From an uncultured Bacillota bacterium (lineage in GTDB: Bacteria > Bacillota > Clostridia > Oscillospirales > Oscillospiraceae), in assembly GCA_937890735.1 (NCBI GenBank), contig CALACZ010000023.1, positions 1-23,514 on the forward strand: a DNA stretch of 23,514 bases, written 5' to 3'. A model generated the notes under the pieces. That model was not told where the DNA came from. It searched no databases and saw only the letters and a list, made by a program, of their open reading frames with translations. Of this stretch, positions 8,272 through 16,777 are shown piece after piece; position 1 is the stretch's first letter; every line of letters starts with the position of its first letter. Position numbers and translations under genes: made by a program.

Positions 8272-8300
8272 GGCAAACGACGCGCGAGCCTTCAGGCGCG
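8259..8300 (+). promoter_or_regulatory. Programmed -1 frameshift site of the tail chaperone
   Basis: Nine consecutive A's (8259-8267) followed by C give two slippery heptamers in the correct frame: A-AAA-AAA at 8259-8265 and A-AAA-AAC at 8262-8268, just before the zero-frame TAA at 8269. A hairpin can form about 12 bases downstream: CGCGC (8281-8285) with GCGCG (8296-8300), or GCC with GGC around TTCA. Slippery run plus hairpin is the usual arrangement in tail chaperone gene pairs. Confidence 0.78.
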
Positions 8301-8465
8301 GAATTCATGCTGCGCTGCGCGGAGCTGGGGCTGAGCGATGAGGCGCTGGACACGATGACGATGGGCATGGTGTACGACATGCTGATCGAGCGGGCAAACG
8401 ATCAGGAGGCATACCCGATCAGAGCCACGCAGGAAGACATTTACCGCTACTTTGGGAGGGGGTGA
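8268..8465 (+). CDS. Tail assembly chaperone, frameshift extension (T-type)
   Basis: This open segment lies in the -1 frame after the slippery run and has no ribosome site of its own. Read as a continuation, it adds about 65 residues (LRQTTREPSGAEFMLRCAEL and onward to DIYRYFGRG) to the 122-residue chaperone, for a product of about 187 residues. The helical content and the MTMGMVYDMLIERANDQE segment match the T part of Firmicutes tail chaperones, which contacts the tail tube protein. It ends three bases before the tape measure start. Independent initiation at the internal ATGs is possible but less likely. Confidence 0.75.
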   Translation, partial: LRQTTREPSGAEFMLRCAELGLSDEALDTMTMGMVYDMLIERANDQEAYPIRATQEDIYRYFGRG

Positions 8466-8468
8466 AGT

Positions 8469-11400
8469 ATGGCAGGAAATCGAATCAAAGGCATCACGAT
8501 CGAGATCGGCGGCGATACCACAGGGCTTGACAAGGCGCTGAGCGGGGTCAACAAGCAGATCCGCACCACGCAGCAGGAGCTGCGCGACGTAGAAAGGCTG
8601 CTGAAGCTGGATCCGACCAATACAGAGCTTCTGGCGCAGCGTCAGAAGCTTCTGCAGCAGGCAGTCGATGGAACGTCCGAGAAGCTGAAAAGCCTGAAAG
8701 AGGCGGAGAAGCAGGCGCAGGAGCAATTCCAGCGCGGCGAGATCAGCGAGCAGCAGTACAATGCCCTGAAACGCGAGATCGTCGACACAGAGGAAAAGCT
8801 GAACGGGCTGGAGGACGCTGCGAAAAAGAGCAACGCCACGATGGCGCAGATCGGCGCGACGGCGGACAAGGTTGCGCAGGGAGCGCAGAAAGTATCTGAC
8901 GCCACGCGCGCGATGTCTGTGGCTGCTGCAGGCGTTCTGACCGCATCAGCGGCGCTCTCTGTGCAGTTTGAAGATTCGTTCGCAAAAGTCAGCACGCTGT
9001 TGGATGAAGGGGCGACCGACTTTGCAGCCTATAAGCAGGCGATCATCGCGGGAAGCAATGAAACCGGCATCGCCGTGGATGAGTATGCCGAAGCCGTCTA
9101 CAGCTCCATCTCCGCCAGCATCGACCAAGCGGACGCAGTGCAGTTTACTGCAAGCATGGCAAAGCTGGCAAAGGGCGGATTCACGGATCTTTCCAAAGCT
9201 GTGGACGTCACGACGACCGTCATCAACGGCTACGGACTGGCGGCGTCGGAGGCGGAAGGAATCACGGACATCCTTGTGCAGACGCAGAATCTCGGTAAAA
9301 CGACCGTTGACGAGCTGGCGAGCAGTATGGGCAAGGTCATCCCGACCGCAGCGGCGGCGAATTACAGCTTTGAGGAGCTGGGCGCCGCGTATGCACAGCT
9401 CACAAAAAACGGTATTGCGACAGCAGAAAGCGGCACCTACCTCCGCAGCATGCTGTCCGAGCTGACCAAGAGCGGGAGCATCACGGACAAGGCGCTGCGG
9501 GATCTGAGCGGGAAGGGCTTTGCAGAGCTGAAAGCCGAAGGAACCAGCACTGCCGACATCCTGAACATGCTCGCGGAGTACGCGGAGCAGGACGGGAAGT
9601 CCCTGAAGGATATGTTTGGCAGCGTTGAAGCCGGGTCCGCCGCGCTGGTGCTTGCCAGAAACGACGGGCAGGATTACGTCGAAATGCTCGAAGCGATGCA
9701 ATCCTCTACAGGCGCCGCGCAGAAAGCGTTTGACAAAGTATCGAGTACGTCCGGCGCGCGGATGAAAAAATCCCTCAATGAGATCAAGAACGCGGCAATC
9801 GAGCTGGGCGACGTGCTTGCACCGGCGATCGAGGGCGTCGCATCCGTCATGGAAGACGTCTCGGGATGGATGGGTAGTCTGAGCGAGGGACAGCTGAAGC
9901 TCGTCGCCGGGGCGGCGGCGGTCGTCGCTGCAATCTCTCCGATCGCCGGCATTGTGTCCGGCATCGCCTCGGCGGTCAAAATGGTCTCTGGAGCGCTGGG
10001 CGCGCTGAACGTGAATCCGGTCGTGTTGGCAATCACAGCGGCTGTGGCGGTCGCTGGCGCGCTGGGGGCGGCATTTGTAGCGCTTGGCGATGATGCCAAC
10101 GAGGCGGCAACGGCGGCGCAGAGCATGGCAGACGAAATTTCTGGCGGAGCGGAGGAACTGAAAAGCAGCATCGCGGACATTGATGCGACTGCTGCATCTG
10201 CCGGGCGCCTGATCGACCGCCTCGACGAGCTGAATGCCGGCGGCTTGGACGACACCGAAATCTCGGAGTACAACGCCACGCTACAGCTACTGTGTGAGAC
10301 GGTACCGGAGCTGTCGGACCTCATCGACACGCAGACCGGAGAGATCGCAGGTGGAACGGATGCGCTGCGCGCCAATACCGCTGCTTGGGCACAGAACGCA
10401 AAGCAGCAGGCATATCAGCAGCGCCTTACAAGCCTCTATGAGAAATACTCGGATACCATCGTAGAGGCGAAGAAAAACGAGCTGCAGCTTGCCGATACCA
10501 GCGCACGCCTTGCAGAGGTGCAGGCGCAGCGTGCAGAGATCGAGGAGAGTCTTGGTGACATCTCGGAGCTGTCCCTGCAGAAAAACGCAGAGCTGAAAGA
10601 ACAGTATGACGAGCTGTCCGATCAGGAGATCGCGCTGCGGGAGCAGAAGGAGATGTACACCGAAGCGATCCAAGCGGGCAATGATGCTATGGCGGAGGCA
10701 CAAGAAGCCATTGCGCTTGAAACTGAGGCGATAAACGAGCTGAATGGCGCCACGGCGGCGAGCACGGAGGCGGCGACAGGCAGCGCATCCGCACAGGGCG
10801 CTCTGGCGGGGGCGCTCGGCGTGGCGGAGCAGGCTGCGAAGGATGCCGCAACTGCCGCGGCGCAGGAGACGCAGCTGACCGCAGAAGCATCGGAGAAGGT
10901 CAACGCGCTGGCAGAGAGCTATGCGAATGCCTACAACTCCGCTTATAGCAATATCACGGGGCAGGTCGGGCTTTTCGACACCTTTGCGGCAGAGATCAGC
11001 GACGACACGGCGACCGTGGAACAGATGATGGCGCGCTGGGGGCAGCAGACACAGAATCTGGGCACCTACACCGAAAACCTGCAGAAAGCTGCGCAGTACG
11101 GCATCAGCGACGGTCTGATCGCGCAGCTGTCCGATGGTACGCCGGAGAGTGAGGGATACCTGCAGACCATCATCGACAAGGTCGAGGAGCTGGGCGGATC
11201 CGAGGAAGGGATGAGCGAAGACGCGGCGAAGTTCGTCAGCAGCTTCAATAAATCTTTCGAGGACACGCAACAGGCAAAGGACAGCTTTGCGACCACGGTC
11301 GGCACGATGCAGACAGACCTCGACACAGCGCTTGCGGAGATGGTGAAGTCCGGGGAGCTGACAGCGAGTCAGATGGACACGGTAGGCACGCAGCTTATCA

Positions 11401-11849
11401 ACGGAATGATCGAGGGCATGGACCGGAAGACTGGCGACTTGGATCGTGCTGTGCGAAGGATCGTAAGCGGCGCAATCGAAACCGCAAGGACAGCGGCAGA
11501 TGTGCACTCTCCGTCGAAGAAAACGATAAAGATCTTTGAAAATGTCGGAGAGGGCATGGTCGTCGGCATCGACAGCAAGCAGGACGACGTCAGCCGGGCG
11601 GTACGCCAGACGGTCGACGCTGCGCTGCGCCTGAACGTCACAGGAGCGGGTGAGGCGCTGGGAGCACGTCTGCCGGTCGTGGACATGCCGTCTATGGAGT
11701 ACGCCCGCCCTGCGGCTGCTGCGAGCCTCACGCGGAGCGTCAGCGTGACGATGACTAACACGTTTAACGGCTACGACGAGGCGACCGGTGCGGAAATCTC
11801 CAGGAGTATGCTCCGCGAGATCAACCGCGCGCTCGGGCGCGAATACTGA
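8469..11849 (+). CDS. Tail tape measure protein
   Basis: A 1126-residue protein, the largest in the window. Residues 1-130 are coiled coil with repeated Gln/Glu-rich helices (KQIRTTQQELRDVERLLKLD is typical of Clostridia phages). Residues about 160-400 form the conserved tape measure core, with FEDSFAKVSTLLDEGATDF and the QTQNLGKTTVDELASSMGKV segment. Hydrophobic, probably membrane-crossing segments lie near residues 475-545. Further coiled coil follows, then the usual DVHSPSK motif before the C-terminus. It sets tail length; by the usual rule of about 0.15 nm per residue the tail would be near 170 nm. The start has a strong GGAGGGGG site. Confidence 0.95.
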   Translation: MAGNRIKGITIEIGGDTTGLDKALSGVNKQIRTTQQELRDVERLLKLDPTNTELLAQRQKLLQQAVDGTSEKLKSLKEAEKQAQEQFQRGEISEQQYNALKREIVDTEEKLNGLEDAAKKSNATMAQIGATADKVAQGAQKVSDATRAMSVAAAGVLTASAALSVQFEDSFAKVSTLLDEGATDFAAYKQAIIAGSNETGIAVDEYAEAVYSSISASIDQADAVQFTASMAKLAKGGFTDLSKAVDVTTTVINGYGLAASEAEGITDILVQTQNLGKTTVDELASSMGKVIPTAAAANYSFEELGAAYAQLTKNGIATAESGTYLRSMLSELTKSGSITDKALRDLSGKGFAELKAEGTSTADILNMLAEYAEQDGKSLKDMFGSVEAGSAALVLARNDGQDYVEMLEAMQSSTGAAQKAFDKVSSTSGARMKKSLNEIKNAAIELGDVLAPAIEGVASVMEDVSGWMGSLSEGQLKLVAGAAAVVAAISPIAGIVSGIASAVKMVSGALGALNVNPVVLAITAAVAVAGALGAAFVALGDDANEAATAAQSMADEISGGAEELKSSIADIDATAASAGRLIDRLDELNAGGLDDTEISEYNATLQLLCETVPELSDLIDTQTGEIAGGTDALRANTAAWAQNAKQQAYQQRLTSLYEKYSDTIVEAKKNELQLADTSARLAEVQAQRAEIEESLGDISELSLQKNAELKEQYDELSDQEIALREQKEMYTEAIQAGNDAMAEAQEAIALETEAINELNGATAASTEAATGSASAQGALAGALGVAEQAAKDAATAAAQETQLTAEASEKVNALAESYANAYNSAYSNITGQVGLFDTFAAEISDDTATVEQMMARWGQQTQNLGTYTENLQKAAQYGISDGLIAQLSDGTPESEGYLQTIIDKVEELGGSEEGMSEDAAKFVSSFNKSFEDTQQAKDSFATTVGTMQTDLDTALAEMVKSGELTASQMDTVGTQLINGMIEGMDRKTGDLDRAVRRIVSGAIETARTAADVHSPSKKTIKIFENVGEGMVVGIDSKQDDVSRAVRQTVDAALRLNVTGAGEALGARLPVVDMPSMEYARPAAAASLTRSVSVTMTNTFNGYDEATGAEISRSMLREINRALGREY

Positions 11850-11861
11850 GGAGGTGAGACG

Positions 11862-12689
11862 ATGCGCAGATTTAAGCTCATAAACGCAGAGGGCGCAGAG
11901 TGGGATCTAATGCAGCGGGACGGCTACTACAACGAGCCGGACGGCTACGGCTACGATCGGAGCTTCAAGAGCATCCGGGCGGGCTACGACTATTTGCAGA
12001 CCTCGGACGTGCTCGCTCAGAAAGCCCCGTCCGGAGAGCTGGTTTTTCGGACATATGCGCAGTATCAAGCGTTCGTCGCCTTCGCGGCAAAGGACGATCC
12101 GCTGTATCTGTGCTATGCGCCGATGGGTACATGGTACCGCTGCCGCTGCAAGGTGCAGGAACTGGGCAAGGGCGAGATGATCAGTCCTGGGCTGCTGATC
12201 TGCCGCATCAAGTTTATCTGCTTCGGCACATGGGCGGAGCAGATCACGGCGACACAGAGCACGGTGGACACATCGCACGGCAAAATCTACCCGTATACCT
12301 ACCCATACACATACGCCGACACAACGATCGCAATCGCTGTCCTGCAAAACGGCGCGCTGGAAAGCCCCTGCCGGCTGAATATCTTCGGACCGGTGGAAAA
12401 TCCGACGTGGACGCTGGTGCAGAACGGCGTGAGCCTGATGACCGGGCGCGTCAATGTGACGATCCCGGCAGGAAACAAGCTGGTAGTGGATGCGACACCG
12501 TCGAACATGGAGATCGCGGAGTATACCACGGACAACGAACTCGTCGGCAACCGGTATGCGGAAAGCGATTTTTCGACGGCGCGCTTTGTGTATGCACCGT
12601 CGGGCGAGTCGACGCTGACCGTGACCAATGAGACCGGCGCAGACGTCTCGGTCGCGGTGGAAATGGAGCGGATCGCCTATGCTGTATAA
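11862..12689 (+). CDS. Distal tail protein (Dit, Sipho_tail family)
   Basis: A 275-residue protein directly after the tape measure gene, the usual place of Dit. The N-terminal MRRFKLINAEGAEWDLMQ, the central FRTYAQYQAFVAFAAKDDPL, and the CRIKFICFGTWAE strand that closes the N-terminal ring domain fit the family. The C-terminal half (about 155-275) is beta-rich, like the galectin-type domain of Dit. It forms the hexameric hub between the tail tube and the tail tip. The ATG follows GAGGAGGTGAG. Its last codons overlap the start of the tail hub gene. Confidence 0.88.
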   Translation: MRRFKLINAEGAEWDLMQRDGYYNEPDGYGYDRSFKSIRAGYDYLQTSDVLAQKAPSGELVFRTYAQYQAFVAFAAKDDPLYLCYAPMGTWYRCRCKVQELGKGEMISPGLLICRIKFICFGTWAEQITATQSTVDTSHGKIYPYTYPYTYADTTIAIAVLQNGALESPCRLNIFGPVENPTWTLVQNGVSLMTGRVNVTIPAGNKLVVDATPSNMEIAEYTTDNELVGNRYAESDFSTARFVYAPSGESTLTVTNETGADVSVAVEMERIAYAV

Positions 12690-13713
12690 AATCGAAATCT
12701 TCGAGCGGGACTACACATTCCGCAGCTTCGCACCAATCGAGCAGCCGGAAATCGAGTACGACTACCTGACGATCCAGAAAACGCAGGTAACGTGCAAGAG
12801 CATCACAGCATCCAAGGGCGACTTTGCCCATATCACGGACAGCACGGGCGCTGTGGTGTACCAGGGCATCGTGGACGATACAGATACCAAGAAAACCGGC
12901 GTCACACTCCAGCTGCAGCCGCTGCTCGCACTGTTTGACACCGACATTTATTTCGATCGCACGCAGTCGGCGCGCGTAGAAAATTTCCTGAAATCCGCAA
13001 TCATTGCGAATTTCTCCGCGTCCGGCGACGCGGAGCAGAACATCAGCGGGCTGACCGTGGAGACCACGAGCGACACAAGGGGCGCGCTGAATCTCAAGGA
13101 CAACATCCATAATCTGTATGAGATCATGGTCTCCGCGCTGACCAAGCACGGGATCGTGGTCAACGTGGAGCTTCGCCCGCAGCGCAAGCAGCTGGCAGTG
13201 ACGATCGGCAGGCAGACCGCAACGGCGACGATCGAGGCGGACCTGCCCGCGATCGTCGAAAAGTCCATCATAATCGGCGACAGCTACGGGCAGCTGAACA
13301 AACTGACGCTCGTCAACGAGGACAACGAAGCCGAGCAGGCGACCTACTACCTGCAGCAGTCCGGCAGCGTATCGACCAGCAACACAAACCGGATCACGCC
13401 GGTATTTTTCGGTTTTGACTTTGTGTCGGTCGGCACGGATGAGACTTTTGCGGGCGCCGCCTATGCAAAGGCGTATGACAAGCTGGCGGCGCAGAAGTAC
13501 GACAATTTGATCGAGGTAACGGCGGAGACCGGCAGCGGCATTCTGCCGCCGTCGCTGGCGCTGGGGACAGAGATCACAGTGCGGAGCGGCGGGGATGTCT
13601 ACCAGACCATTCTAACCGGATACAGCCGCACAGAGCGCCTGACAACGCTGACCATGGGTTGCGTCCGTGCAGATCTCACAAAGCGGCTCATCCTGGAGAG
13701 GAGGAACACATGA
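12679..13713 (+). CDS. Tail hub / tail tip protein (Gp37- or Tal-like)
   Basis: A 344-residue protein after Dit. The beta-rich sequence (TQVTCKSITASKGDFAHI, GVTLQLQPLLALFDTDIYFD, then ALGTEITVRSGGDVYQTILT and the final MGCVRADLTKRLI) fits the short tail-hub proteins of Firmicutes siphophages related to the gp27-like baseplate hub. No peptidase motif is visible, so it is probably structural. The ATG at 12679 overlaps the Dit coding end; frame upstream of it is open but lies within Dit. Its stop overlaps the next start (ATGA). Assignment is by position and overall pattern. Confidence 0.72.
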   Translation: MLYKIEIFERDYTFRSFAPIEQPEIEYDYLTIQKTQVTCKSITASKGDFAHITDSTGAVVYQGIVDDTDTKKTGVTLQLQPLLALFDTDIYFDRTQSARVENFLKSAIIANFSASGDAEQNISGLTVETTSDTRGALNLKDNIHNLYEIMVSALTKHGIVVNVELRPQRKQLAVTIGRQTATATIEADLPAIVEKSIIIGDSYGQLNKLTLVNEDNEAEQATYYLQQSGSVSTSNTNRITPVFFGFDFVSVGTDETFAGAAYAKAYDKLAAQKYDNLIEVTAETGSGILPPSLALGTEITVRSGGDVYQTILTGYSRTERLTTLTMGCVRADLTKRLILERRNT

Positions 13714-14432
13714 TTACACTGAAGCAGTGGAACGGGCAGAACATTACGCCCGCCGACGACGCAGCGCTCTATGCCCACTTCGACGCGCGGAGCGGCACGA
13801 TCTCCGGCTGCGAGGTAACGCACCTCGGGTCAAACCAGATCCGAGTCGCCGCCGGACGCGGCATGATCTGTGGGCGACAGTTCGTGCTAGAGGATACGAC
13901 GGTGCTGGCGACGCTGGCGGATACGGGCACGATGTCCGGACGCCTGCTTGTGCAGGTGGACATCGGCAACACAGAGCAGCCGATCCAGCTCATCACGCAG
14001 GCGGCGGCGACGCTGCCGGAGCTGACGCAGGAGGATCTCAATGCCGGCGGCACGGTATACCAGCTGCCACTCGCAACCTACACCGTGGACAACGTCGCCG
14101 TCTCCGATCTGGTGGCGTCGGACGTCCTGCTGCCGCCGGTGCATCCGGACGGCAAGCTGATCCAGCGCAAGCAGGTAAATGTAGCGAACTACACGCTCAC
14201 GTGGAGAAATGCGGTCGGTGGTCTCCAGTACGCTAGTGTCGCAACACTGGCGGAACTGGGGCTGACCGGGAAGACCATCTTGGGCGCTTATCTTGGATCG
14301 TGGGGCGGGTTCAACGAGGCAACACTGCCGTCAATTTACGTTACAGACGCCTACGTCGGTTTGATTAACACCACACGGACGTGGACGTGCACGAGCTTTA
14401 TCATCAACATTATCTACACGGACGCCGTATAG
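13710..14432 (+). CDS. Putative receptor-binding / baseplate-type tail protein
   Basis: A 240-residue protein beginning MITLKQWNGQNITPADDAAL, a start common to tail-end proteins of Clostridia phages. Residues 1 to about 150 look like an attachment domain (SNQIRVAAGRGMICGRQF, then the LQLITQ-type strands and LNAGGTVYQLPLATY). After a short linker (LIQRKQVNVANYTL, near 150-165) comes a different C-terminal domain rich in aromatic residues and Thr (WGGFNEATLPSIYV, TWTCTSFIINIIYT), which may bind the host surface. It has a strong GGAGAGGAGG site. Receptor binding is inferred from position and the two-part structure. Confidence 0.62.
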   Translation: MITLKQWNGQNITPADDAALYAHFDARSGTISGCEVTHLGSNQIRVAAGRGMICGRQFVLEDTTVLATLADTGTMSGRLLVQVDIGNTEQPIQLITQAAATLPELTQEDLNAGGTVYQLPLATYTVDNVAVSDLVASDVLLPPVHPDGKLIQRKQVNVANYTLTWRNAVGGLQYASVATLAELGLTGKTILGAYLGSWGGFNEATLPSIYVTDAYVGLINTTRTWTCTSFIINIIYTDAV

Positions 14433-14449
14433 GCGGGAAAGGGAGACAC

Positions 14450-14710
14450 ATGGAGAGTATCGTTGTAGCAATCATCACGGGCGGTCTGTCCCTGATCGGC
14501 GTTATCATCGCGACGACCGCAAACGGGCGCAAGATGCAGAGCGAAATGCGGGCAAGTCAGGCAGTCATGCAGGAACGGATCGACGAGCTGACGCGCGAGG
14601 TACGCAAGCACAACAATTTTGCGGAGCGCGTGCCCGTGCTGGAGGAGCAGATCAAGGTGGCGAACCACAGGATCGCGGACTTGGAGCGCAAAGAGGAGGC
14701 GGCAAAATGA
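14450..14710 (+). CDS. Small membrane protein with coiled coil (XhlA-like)
   Basis: An 86-residue protein with one N-terminal membrane segment (IVVAIITGGLSLIGVIIATT) followed by a long charged coiled coil (QAVMQERIDELTREVRKHNN, then ERVPVLEEQIKVANHRIADLE). This plan recalls XhlA-type proteins that work with holins. It could take part in lysis or anchor a tail-end assembly; the sequence does not decide this. The ATG follows GGGAGA. Its end overlaps the next gene (ATGA), so it belongs to the late operon. Confidence 0.62.
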   Translation: MESIVVAIITGGLSLIGVIIATTANGRKMQSEMRASQAVMQERIDELTREVRKHNNFAERVPVLEEQIKVANHRIADLERKEEAAK

Positions 14711-14967
14711 TCAGCTGGAAAAACCCGCAGGATAAGATGATGTATACGGAGTGGGGCAACATAGACCCGTGGAACTACCAAGGCGCACAAGCGACATACG
14801 AATTCTTTGGACTGAGCACGGATACAAAGCCGCGCGCCGGAGATTACGGGAATGTGCCGAACGGAGCGATTTTCTTCGAGATGGACACCTCGAAAATCTA
14901 TCTGTATGATCTCCGCCACGATAAGTGGCTTGAGCAGAAAGTAGATCAGGGAGGCGATCCGTCATGA
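14707..14967 (+). CDS. Small tail-region protein, function unknown
   Basis: An 86-residue soluble protein without a family I can name firmly. It is rich in aromatic residues (MMYTEWGNIDPWNYQGAQAT, YEFFGLS) and ends with a strand-like block, FFEMDTSKIYLYDLRHDKWLEQ. It starts in the stop of the coiled-coil membrane protein and its own stop overlaps the next gene, so all three are translated in series. The position between the receptor-binding-like gene and the holin suggests a minor tail-tip part. The motif IYLYDL recurs in the next protein. Confidence 0.6.
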   Translation: MISWKNPQDKMMYTEWGNIDPWNYQGAQATYEFFGLSTDTKPRAGDYGNVPNGAIFFEMDTSKIYLYDLRHDKWLEQKVDQGGDPS

Positions 14968-15386
14968 GCTTGTACGACGTACTGCTCGCCCGTGCGCTCA
15001 CCCCGCAGAGCAGCGGAGGGGACACGGGCGGAGTAACTATAAAAGCGGGAACGGCAGCGACCGAAACAGAGATCCATTTTGCGATGGGCATAGCCGGGGC
15101 ACAAAGCGGGGACGCAGAAATATATCTGTACGACCTGAGCGCGCTGAGCGGGCAGGTCGCGCTTGAAGACGGCAGACCGAGGATCGTAGGTATCCGGTAC
15201 AGTGCATACGGCGGAGTGTGGCTTACAACGGCGGAGCAGAGCGGAATCACGCAAGATACGAACGCATATGATCCGGCTGTGCTGGAGTGGGGAGACGAAA
15301 GCGTCACGATGACGGGAGATCTGCAAGTGAACTCGGGCGCGATTTTTGTAGAGAACGCAACGTACAGGATTTTCTACAGGGCATAA
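14964..15386 (+). CDS. Small tail-region protein, function unknown
   Basis: A 140-residue protein that starts MSLYDVLLARALTPQSSGGD, a beginning common among minor tail-end proteins of Clostridia phages, and continues with a beta-rich region (TEIHFAMGIAGAQSG, AEIYLYDLSALSGQVALEDG, ENATYRIFYRA at the end). It has no signal peptide or membrane segment. It overlaps the preceding gene by four bases (ATGA) after a GGGAGG site. A role as tail-tip or decoration protein is likely from context only. Confidence 0.6.
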   Translation: MSLYDVLLARALTPQSSGGDTGGVTIKAGTAATETEIHFAMGIAGAQSGDAEIYLYDLSALSGQVALEDGRPRIVGIRYSAYGGVWLTTAEQSGITQDTNAYDPAVLEWGDESVTMTGDLQVNSGAIFVENATYRIFYRA

Positions 15387-15397
15387 GGAGGGAAAGC

Positions 15398-15667
15398 ATG
15401 GAAATCATGGGCATTACATCGGTCGCAGCGATCACGGTCATCTGCTATCTTCTGGCGGCGGCGCTGAAAGCCACGCCGCTCGATAACAAATGGCTGCCGT
15501 CGATCTGCGGCATCCTCGGCGGCGCGCTGGGCGCCGCCGGCATGTACATTATGCCGGACTACCCGGCGCAGGACGTCATCACGGCGGTCGCGGTCGGCAT
15601 TGTGTCCGGTCTGGCGGCGACCGGCGCGCACCAGATTGGCAAGCAGCTGAGCAAGGGGGAAGAGTAA
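15398..15667 (+). CDS. Holin (Hol44-like, phage_holin_5 type)
   Basis: An 89-residue membrane protein with a strong AAGGAGGG site before the ATG at 15398. It has an N-terminal membrane segment (ITSVAAITVICYLLAAALK), a KATPLDNKWLPSICGILGGALGAAGMY-like second segment read in two blocks, PDYPAQDVITAV, and a third segment (VAVGIVSGLAATGAHQI), ending with the charged QLSKGEE. This three-segment plan fits the Hol44-type holins. It makes the membrane hole that releases the endolysin. It directly precedes the endolysin gene, one base apart. The frame is open further upstream, but that part lies within the preceding gene. Confidence 0.85.
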   Translation: MEIMGITSVAAITVICYLLAAALKATPLDNKWLPSICGILGGALGAAGMYIMPDYPAQDVITAVAVGIVSGLAATGAHQIGKQLSKGEE

Positions 15668-15668
15668 G

Positions 15669-16658
15669 ATGCAGATCACAGAGGCTCTTTGCACCGGGAA
15701 CAGCCGGTACAAGGCAGGGCAGACGTTTGCGCCGCAGGGCGTGGTGCTGCACTCCATCGGCACGCCGCAGCCGAGCGCGCAGGTGCTGCGGGACTACTGG
15801 CAGCGGAACGGCTCACAGTACGTCGTGCACTACATGGTGGACGACACGAAGATCCTGCACTGCATGCCGGACAACTTCAAGTGCTGGCACGTCGGCAGCC
15901 CCGGCAATGCGAAGTACATCGGGATCGAGATGGGGGAGCCGTCGCAGATTCACTACACGAGCGGCGCGAAGTTTACCGTCTCTGACCTTGCCACGGCGCA
16001 GCGGTACGCGCAGGCGGCGTACAAAAACGCCGTCCAGCTCATTGCCTACCTCTGCCGGAAATACGGCTGGAAGCCCGAGAGCGCCGTCTGGACGCACTAC
16101 GAGATCACGAAACGGAAGCTGTCGAACACGGACCACGTCGACCCGCAGCACCTCTGGGATGGTCTGGGGCTGGGCTATGACCTCGCAAGGCTCCGCAAAG
16201 ACGTGGCTGCGGCGATGGGCGGCAGCTCTGCGCTGGCGGCATCCGGGCATCCGGTGCTGCGCAAGGGAAGCAGCGGCGACGCGGTCAAGGAGATGCAGCA
16301 GAAGCTCATCCAGAAGGGCTACAGTTTCGATCCCTACGGCGCGGACGGCATTTTCGGAGAGCTGACAGAGAAGCGCGTCAAGGCGTTCCAGCTGGCTTCC
16401 GGCATCGGCGCAGACGGCATCTGCGGCGCAAAGACGTGGGCGGCGCTGGATGCAAAGCCGGCGGAATTCCAGCCGTACCTCGTGCGCGTCACGGCGGCGA
16501 GCGGTCTCAATGTCCGGGAGGGTCCCGGCACGGACTACAGAATCCGGATGTCGCTGGGCTTCGGCGGGGCGTATACCATCGTCGAGGAAAAGAACGGCTG
16601 GGGCAGGCTCAAGAGCGGCATCGGGTGGATCTATCTGCTGTACACCAAACGCGCATAA
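15669..16658 (+). CDS. Endolysin: N-acetylmuramoyl-L-alanine amidase with PG-binding and SH3 domains
   Basis: A 329-residue lysin with three parts. Residues about 20-165 form an amidase_2 domain that cuts the sugar-peptide bond of peptidoglycan; likely zinc ligands and catalytic residues are H28 (VVLHS), H143 (WTHYEI) and H156/D158 (TDHVDPQ), with E87 in IGIEMGEP. Residues about 195-260 are a peptidoglycan-binding domain (VLRKGSSGDAVKEMQQKL, GADGIFG). Residues about 272-325 are a bacterial SH3-like domain (SGLNVREGPGTDYRI). There is no signal peptide, in keeping with release by the holin. The start is the ATG after GGGGGAAGAG. Confidence 0.95.
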   Translation: MQITEALCTGNSRYKAGQTFAPQGVVLHSIGTPQPSAQVLRDYWQRNGSQYVVHYMVDDTKILHCMPDNFKCWHVGSPGNAKYIGIEMGEPSQIHYTSGAKFTVSDLATAQRYAQAAYKNAVQLIAYLCRKYGWKPESAVWTHYEITKRKLSNTDHVDPQHLWDGLGLGYDLARLRKDVAAAMGGSSALAASGHPVLRKGSSGDAVKEMQQKLIQKGYSFDPYGADGIFGELTEKRVKAFQLASGIGADGICGAKTWAALDAKPAEFQPYLVRVTAASGLNVREGPGTDYRIRMSLGFGGAYTIVEEKNGWGRLKSGIGWIYLLYTKRA

Positions 16659-16667
16659 ACGCACGCG

Positions 16668-16708
16668 AGAAGGCAATGGAGTGAGTCCGGCTCACTCCAT
16701 CGCCTTCT
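16668..16708. repeat. Long inverted repeat after the endolysin gene
   Basis: Arms 16668-16685 and 16691-16708 form an 18-bp stem around the loop TCCGG with a single A/C mismatch at 16675. Read from the - strand the mismatch becomes a G-U pair, so the RNA of that strand would fold without a break. No T-run follows on either strand, so it is not a classical terminator. It may stabilise the 3' end of the late message or be part of an antisense RNA. Confidence 0.6.
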
Positions 16709-16737
16709 GCGGCAAAGGGAGCCGGTCTAAGTGGACA

Positions 16738-16756
16738 CCCTCGATTAAATCGAGGG
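16738..16756. repeat. Perfect hairpin before the antirepressor gene
   Basis: CCCTCGAT (16738-16745) and ATCGAGGG (16749-16756) form an 8-bp perfect stem with loop TAA. It lies 21 bases before the antirepressor ATG and just upstream of the AAAGGGGA site. It could be a regulator-binding site or a structure controlling antirepressor translation. No T-run follows. Confidence 0.5.
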
Positions 16757-16777
16757 CGCGCAAAGAAAGGGGAAATC

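Noticed and set aside
16668..16708. Endolysin transcription terminator
   Set aside because: The stem is long, but there is no T-run on either side, so it is recorded as an inverted repeat.
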